A stretch of 64,000 nucleotides of DNA. It comes from Cohnella faecalis (GTDB taxonomy: Bacteria; Bacillota; Bacilli; Paenibacillales; Paenibacillaceae). Below, piece after piece: positions 60,293 to 64,000 of this stretch. The notes beneath the pieces are model-generated. The model was not told where the DNA came from. It made no database searches and saw only the letters and a list, made by a program, of their open reading frames with translations. Within the stretch, counting starts at the first letter, position 1. Each line of letters starts with the position of its first letter. A program made the translations under genes and the position numbers. The DNA is taken from the NCBI RefSeq assembly GCF_003570905.1, contig NZ_QXJM01000040.1, positions 310,001 through 374,000 of the forward strand. Direction: 5' to 3'.

Positions 60293-61103
60293 CCGCCGTC
60301 AGCCCTTCCATGAATTGTCTGGATGCGAAGAAGAAAATAATGATCATGGGGATCGATGAGAGCGTCAATCCGGCGAATACCATGTTCCAGTTGGTCGAAT
60401 ATTGGCTGAACAAGGAGAGCATTCCGACGGGGATCGTTTTTTTCATCTCGTCCGTAATGAATACCAGAGGGAAGAAAAAATCGTTCCAAGCCGTGATGAA
60501 ATTAAAGATCAATACGGTGCCTAGAGCGGGACGCATGAGCGGTATCACGATTCTGAGCAAGATGCCCGCATTCGTGGCACCGTCGATCTTCGCCGCCTCC
60601 TCGAGCTCTTTCGGCAACGTCCGAAAGAATGCCGACATAATTAGTACAGCCATAGGAATGCCCATTGCCGAGTACACCATAATCAGAGAGCCCAGCGAAT
60701 CGATGATTCCCATTTTCTTCATCTGCAAGAACAAGGGGACAATGCCCAGCTTAATGGGAATCATCATGCCAAGCAGGAAGAACATGAACAAAGCATTGTT
60801 CCACCAGAACCGAAACCTGGCAATGTAGAACGAAGCCATGGAACCGAACAGCAAGACGATTAGGCACACCGCCGCGCTGACCAGGATGCTGTTCTTGGAA
60901 TATTGCAGGAACGGCATGTCCTCGAATATTTTTGCGTAGCTGGAGAAATCAAGCGATTTGGGCAATGCAAACGGTTCACGAAAAATATCTAGGTTGTTTT
61001 TGAACGAGGATGCGACCATCAAGAAGATAGGATACAAGCTCGTCACTGTGAATAAGCAAGCGATTGCGTACTGCACCGTGCGCAGCGCCGGATGAGTTCT
61101 CAT
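60279..61103 (-). CDS. Carbohydrate ABC permease, MalG type
   Basis: A 274-residue permease with six membrane helices; the ATPase-contact EAA loop is LEEAAKIDGATNAGILLRIV followed by PLMRPAL. Starts VQYAIACLFTVTSLYPIFLM. The partner is the permease at 61107 (3-base gap). No ATPase gene lies in the operon, so a shared MsmX-like ATPase would power it, as is usual in Bacillales. Confidence 0.92.
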   Translation of the reverse strand: MRTHPALRTVQYAIACLFTVTSLYPIFLMVASSFKNNLDIFREPFALPKSLDFSSYAKIFEDMPFLQYSKNSILVSAAVCLIVLLFGSMASFYIARFRFWWNNALFMFFLLGMMIPIKLGIVPLFLQMKKMGIIDSLGSLIMVYSAMGIPMAVLIMSAFFRTLPKELEEAAKIDGATNAGILLRIVIPLMRPALGTVLIFNFITAWNDFFFPLVFITDEMKKTIPVGMLSLFSQYSTNWNMVFAGLTLSSIPMIIIFFFASRQFMEGLTAGAVK

Positions 61104-61106
61104 GAT

Positions 61107-62039
61107 TTACGCCTCCTCCTTTCGGAAGACAAACAAGGATAGAGACGATAACAAGGCGATGATGAAGAACAGAACGACCGCTAGCGCTGAACCCAGACCT
61201 ACGGCTACCACATCGGCAGACGAACCTCCGAACGCGATACGGTAGAAATAGACGGCAAGCAAATCCGTGGAATAAACAGGCGCGCCGGATGAACCCTCCA
61301 TCGCGTAGACGAGTTCGAATGCCTCGAAGGAGTGGATAAAGGTCAATACGACAATGATCATGAGCGATGGTTTGATCAACGGCAAGATAATGGATCTAAA
61401 AAGGCGGATACCGATTGCGCCGTCCATCTTGGCCGCTTCGATGACCTCGCTCGACATCGATTGAAGGCCCGCCAGGAACAATAGAACAAAGAATCCAAGA
61501 TCGAACCATACGTTGGCGGTAGCGATCGAGCTAAGCGCCGTTCTCGTATCTCCGAGCCAAGGCATTGTCCAGTCGCTTAGCCCGACTTTCTTTAAGAACA
61601 CATTCACGATACCATTGTTTGGATTCAGCATCATTTTCCAGAGAAAGCCGACCACGATAACGGACAGAAGCCGGGGGAGGAAAAAGGCGATCTTGAAAAA
61701 TCCCGCTCCTCTGATTTTCGTATAAATGATGTACGCAAGGATGAAAGACAGGCCATTCAGGATAATCATCTTAAACGCGAACAAGTAAAGATTATGCCCG
61801 AATGCCCGCCAGAACATCGTGTTGAAAGGCTCCATCGTAAACAAAGTCTTGAAGTTGCCCAGCCCGATGAACTCACCCTTGTTCATTCCCTTCCAATCGT
61901 ACAAGCTGTAACCGAACGCCGTTACGATGGGCACTACGATAAAGGCGATATACACGGCGAGAGCAGGAACGGGAAATAGGTGGACAGCGGCTTTTTTCCA
62001 TCGGCTTAACGTTGAAGTATTCTTTCGTATCATGTTCAC
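61107..62039 (-). CDS. Carbohydrate ABC permease, MalF type
   Basis: A 310-residue permease: AVHLFPVPALAVYIAFIVVP at the start, FLPRLLSVIVVGFLWKMMLN, EAA loop VIEAAKMDGAIGIRLFRSII, PLIKPSLMIIVVLTF. Second half of the amino-sugar importer. Lies 43 bases after the binding-protein gene. Confidence 0.92.
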   Translation of the reverse strand: MNMIRKNTSTLSRWKKAAVHLFPVPALAVYIAFIVVPIVTAFGYSLYDWKGMNKGEFIGLGNFKTLFTMEPFNTMFWRAFGHNLYLFAFKMIILNGLSFILAYIIYTKIRGAGFFKIAFFLPRLLSVIVVGFLWKMMLNPNNGIVNVFLKKVGLSDWTMPWLGDTRTALSSIATANVWFDLGFFVLLFLAGLQSMSSEVIEAAKMDGAIGIRLFRSIILPLIKPSLMIIVVLTFIHSFEAFELVYAMEGSSGAPVYSTDLLAVYFYRIAFGGSSADVVAVGLGSALAVVLFFIIALLSSLSLFVFRKEEA

Positions 62040-62082
62040 AGCCTCTCGCCGCCTCTAAGTGTAATTAGGAATGTCTCGTTTG

Positions 62083-63384
62083 TTATTGACCCGGCTTAAA
62101 CCAGGAGTCCGCATTCTTCTGTATTTCCTCGGCTGCTTTTTCCGGAGTAAGCTTGTTCAAGTACATGGCTTGCAACGCGTCTTGAAGAGCAGTCTTGAGA
62201 GTCGGATTGCCACGGTCAAAATGAATGAGGATATTGTAAGGAGTCGAATGATTTACCGCGTTATCCGCTACTTTGGAAGTCAGCTCGTCCACGCCTGGAA
62301 CGCCAGGAATCGCGCTAGCCCGTTTCAGTTCGGATGCCATCAGCTGGCCGAAGGATTTGGACGCCGCGAATTCAAGAAACTTAAGCGCTTCTTCCTTATG
62401 CGGAGAGTTGGCGTTCACCCCGAAGGATCCATCCACCCATGTCGTTACGGTAGGCTTGCTGCCATCCGGCTTCGGAATAGGGAACATACCCAATTGCAGG
62501 TCCGGGTTCATGGATTCGACAACCGCGATTTCCCAATCTCCCATGATGAACATTCCCGCTTGTTCCGTAACGAACAAATTCCGCATATCGTCCATGCCAA
62601 GTCCAACGTAATTATCCGGGAAGTACGCAGCCAGATCCTTCATCGCTTGAATGGATTTCACGAATTCAGGGCTAGTAAATTTTTTCTCGCCTTTCAGCAG
62701 CTGCTCCTCGAATGCCGTTCCGCCGTAGAAACCCGGAGCAATCGCGGAGTGAACGAGCGAGAGAATCCAACCGTCCTTGGAGCCGACCGCAAATGGCGTA
62801 ATCTTGTTGGACTTCAGGGTATCGGCTACTTTCATCAGCTCATCCCAGGTTTGCGGTTCCGATAATTGCAGGTCCGCGAATATCTTCTTATTGTAGAAAA
62901 TTTGCGTCGCATTAAGCGCAATCGGCACTCCGTAAATTTTGCCATCCTTGCCCGTCGAGGAGGCAAGCAAATCGGCAGGAATGGTATTCAAGCCCGGCAG
63001 ATCGTTAATCGCCGCAAGATATCCGTTGTCGCCAAGCTCGCTCCCCGGAGCGTAAGGTCTCATGTGGACGATATCCGGGCCGCCCCCCGTCATTAACGCG
63101 GTATTGAGCACCGTGTTATATTCTTGGTCCGCTGTAGGCTTGAACTCGACCGTAATATTCGGATTCGCTTTATTGAATTCCGCAATGATTTTTTTATATC
63201 CTTCTACATCTTCCACCCTCCAGCTTCCGATCGATAAGGTGACTTTCTCGGAAGAAGAGGCTGCTGGCGAATTCGAAGCGGTGGATTGTTCGCTAGGGCT
63301 GGACTCATTCTTGTCTCCGCACGCCGTCAACAATGCTGACATAACCAATGATATAGCGGTTAAAATAAGAGCTGATTTCTTCAT
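62083..63384 (-). CDS. Sugar ABC transporter substrate-binding lipoprotein
   Basis: A 433-residue family-1 binding protein: signal peptide with lipobox LLTAC (Cys ~22), Ser-rich linker, KVTLSIGSWRVEDVEGYKKI, YGVPIALNATQIFYNKKIFA, QAGMFIMGDWEIAVVES, WVDGSFGVNANSPHKEEALK. By context it binds MurNAc or a muropeptide-derived sugar outside the membrane. ATG 63384 is set by GGGAGGG 11 bases upstream. Confidence 0.92.
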   Translation of the reverse strand: MKKSALILTAISLVMSALLTACGDKNESSPSEQSTASNSPAASSSEKVTLSIGSWRVEDVEGYKKIIAEFNKANPNITVEFKPTADQEYNTVLNTALMTGGGPDIVHMRPYAPGSELGDNGYLAAINDLPGLNTIPADLLASSTGKDGKIYGVPIALNATQIFYNKKIFADLQLSEPQTWDELMKVADTLKSNKITPFAVGSKDGWILSLVHSAIAPGFYGGTAFEEQLLKGEKKFTSPEFVKSIQAMKDLAAYFPDNYVGLGMDDMRNLFVTEQAGMFIMGDWEIAVVESMNPDLQLGMFPIPKPDGSKPTVTTWVDGSFGVNANSPHKEEALKFLEFAASKSFGQLMASELKRASAIPGVPGVDELTSKVADNAVNHSTPYNILIHFDRGNPTLKTALQDALQAMYLNKLTPEKAAEEIQKNADSWFKPGQ

Positions 63385-63477
63385 TTCTTGATGCCCTCCC
63401 AAGGTTTTTGTAGGTTAGCTCACATCAATTATATAAAATATTATTTCATAAAGTAAATAGTTTTGTAAAATAAATAA

Positions 63478-64000
63478 TTATATTTGAATTTCCTTGGATT
63501 CTATCGCCGTTCTGACATTCCCCTCGGCGCGCTCCAGAAGCTGTCCGGCCTCTTCGCAGGTTACATCGGCCAACAGCATCACAATCGCTTTTTTGACATG
63601 CCTGTGTGAATCCTCGAACGCTTGCTCCGCCTTCTCGTCCGACACTCCCGTAGCCATCTGAATGGTACGCTTGGCTCGCCAGACCAGCTTCTCGTTAGAA
63701 GGGGTCAGATCCACCATGATATTATCGTATACTTTCCCTAGTCTTATCATAGATGCAGTCGTCAGCATGTTTAATATCATCTTCTGCGCGGTCCCGGCCT
63801 TCATACGGGTAGAACCTAGAACGACTTCGGGCCCCACATCGCATTCAAGCATATAGTCCGCATAATTTCCCATGGGACAGCCCCGGTTATTGCTGATTCC
63901 GATAACGGCCGCACCGATAGTCGACGCTTCTTTCATAGCTCCAATGACATAGGGAGTTCTACCGCTTGCGGATATGCCAACTACGATATCAGCGGACGTA
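63478..64000 (-). CDS. murQ: N-acetylmuramic acid 6-phosphate etherase (partial)
   Basis: The C-terminal ~173 residues; the gene runs off the right edge. SIS-fold marks IVVGISASGRTPYVIGAMK, GAAVIGISNNRGCPM, and the MurQ signature VVLGSTRMKAGTAQKMILNML, followed by the small C-terminal helical domain (ATGVSDEKAEQAFEDSHRHV; RAEGNVRTAIES). It splits MurNAc-6P into GlcNAc-6P and D-lactate in cell-wall recycling. First visible gene of the operon that continues down to 57397. Confidence 0.93.
   Translation of the reverse strand, partial: TSADIVVGISASGRTPYVIGAMKEASTIGAAVIGISNNRGCPMGNYADYMLECDVGPEVVLGSTRMKAGTAQKMILNMLTTASMIRLGKVYDNIMVDLTPSNEKLVWRAKRTIQMATGVSDEKAEQAFEDSHRHVKKAIVMLLADVTCEEAGQLLERAEGNVRTAIESKEIQI

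Overview
The window comes from a spore-forming, Gram-positive member of the Paenibacillaceae (Paenibacillus/Cohnella type). This rests on strong AGGAGG-type ribosome sites, SLH-anchored surface proteins, lipobox lipoproteins, a CwlJ-like cortex hydrolase, a Spo0E-like phosphatase, a duplex EcfA ATPase, an agr-type peptide signalling locus and a sigma-D-like motility promoter. There is no rRNA, transposase, integrase or CRISPR array. One tRNA (Arg, anticodon CCT) is present.

Layout. 0-9 kb: a quinone reductase next to a broken HxlR regulator; an ankyrin-repeat secreted protein; a PadR/pentapeptide/ABC locus cut off by a deletion; and a response regulator, DUF885 peptidase and histidine kinase operon in which two of the three genes carry frameshifts. 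9-18 kb: an accessory SecA, a CwlJ hydrolase, a three-domain lipoprotein, and an ECF sigma factor operon whose second gene joins an anti-sigma-like N-terminus and membrane anchor to a solute-binding domain; 44-bp direct repeats flank this sigma locus. 18-28.3 kb: an accessory array. About 184-bp elements, each carrying the last ~18 codons of a rhodanese gene (sseA) plus a hairpin, recur in one orientation between unrelated small gene modules: AraC; methyltransferase; acetyltransferase; MarR/SDR/STAS-like; and kinase/ParB-like/RNA methylase. The intact sseA gene lies at the right edge. 28-31 kb: sseA and an MFS transporter, an acetyltransferase and a DUF378 protein. 31-41 kb: 102-bp tandem repeats, a multidrug-type ABC exporter, then a cobalamin-riboswitch operon with an S-layer-anchored transcobalamin-like protein, a DUF4430 lipoprotein and a full ECF transporter. 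41-46 kb: motAB, an agr-like peptide signalling module with no visible kinase, a glucosaminidase, tadA and a Spo0E-like gene. 46-52 kb: a two-component system with an FtsX-type ABC transporter. 52-57 kb: a LacI regulator, tRNA-Arg and an AT-rich island with decayed genes and two ~165-bp repeats that look like integron attC sites around one small membrane-protein gene. 57-64 kb: a MurNAc-type amino-sugar uptake and catabolism operon (murQ, ABC importer, kinase, acetyltransferase, MurR-like regulator).

At least eight genes are interrupted by single indels, several in or beside short homopolymers. This may be real decay, or it may be consensus error in the assembly; the two cannot be separated from this sequence alone. 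No database search was run: family names rest on recognised motifs and gene context.
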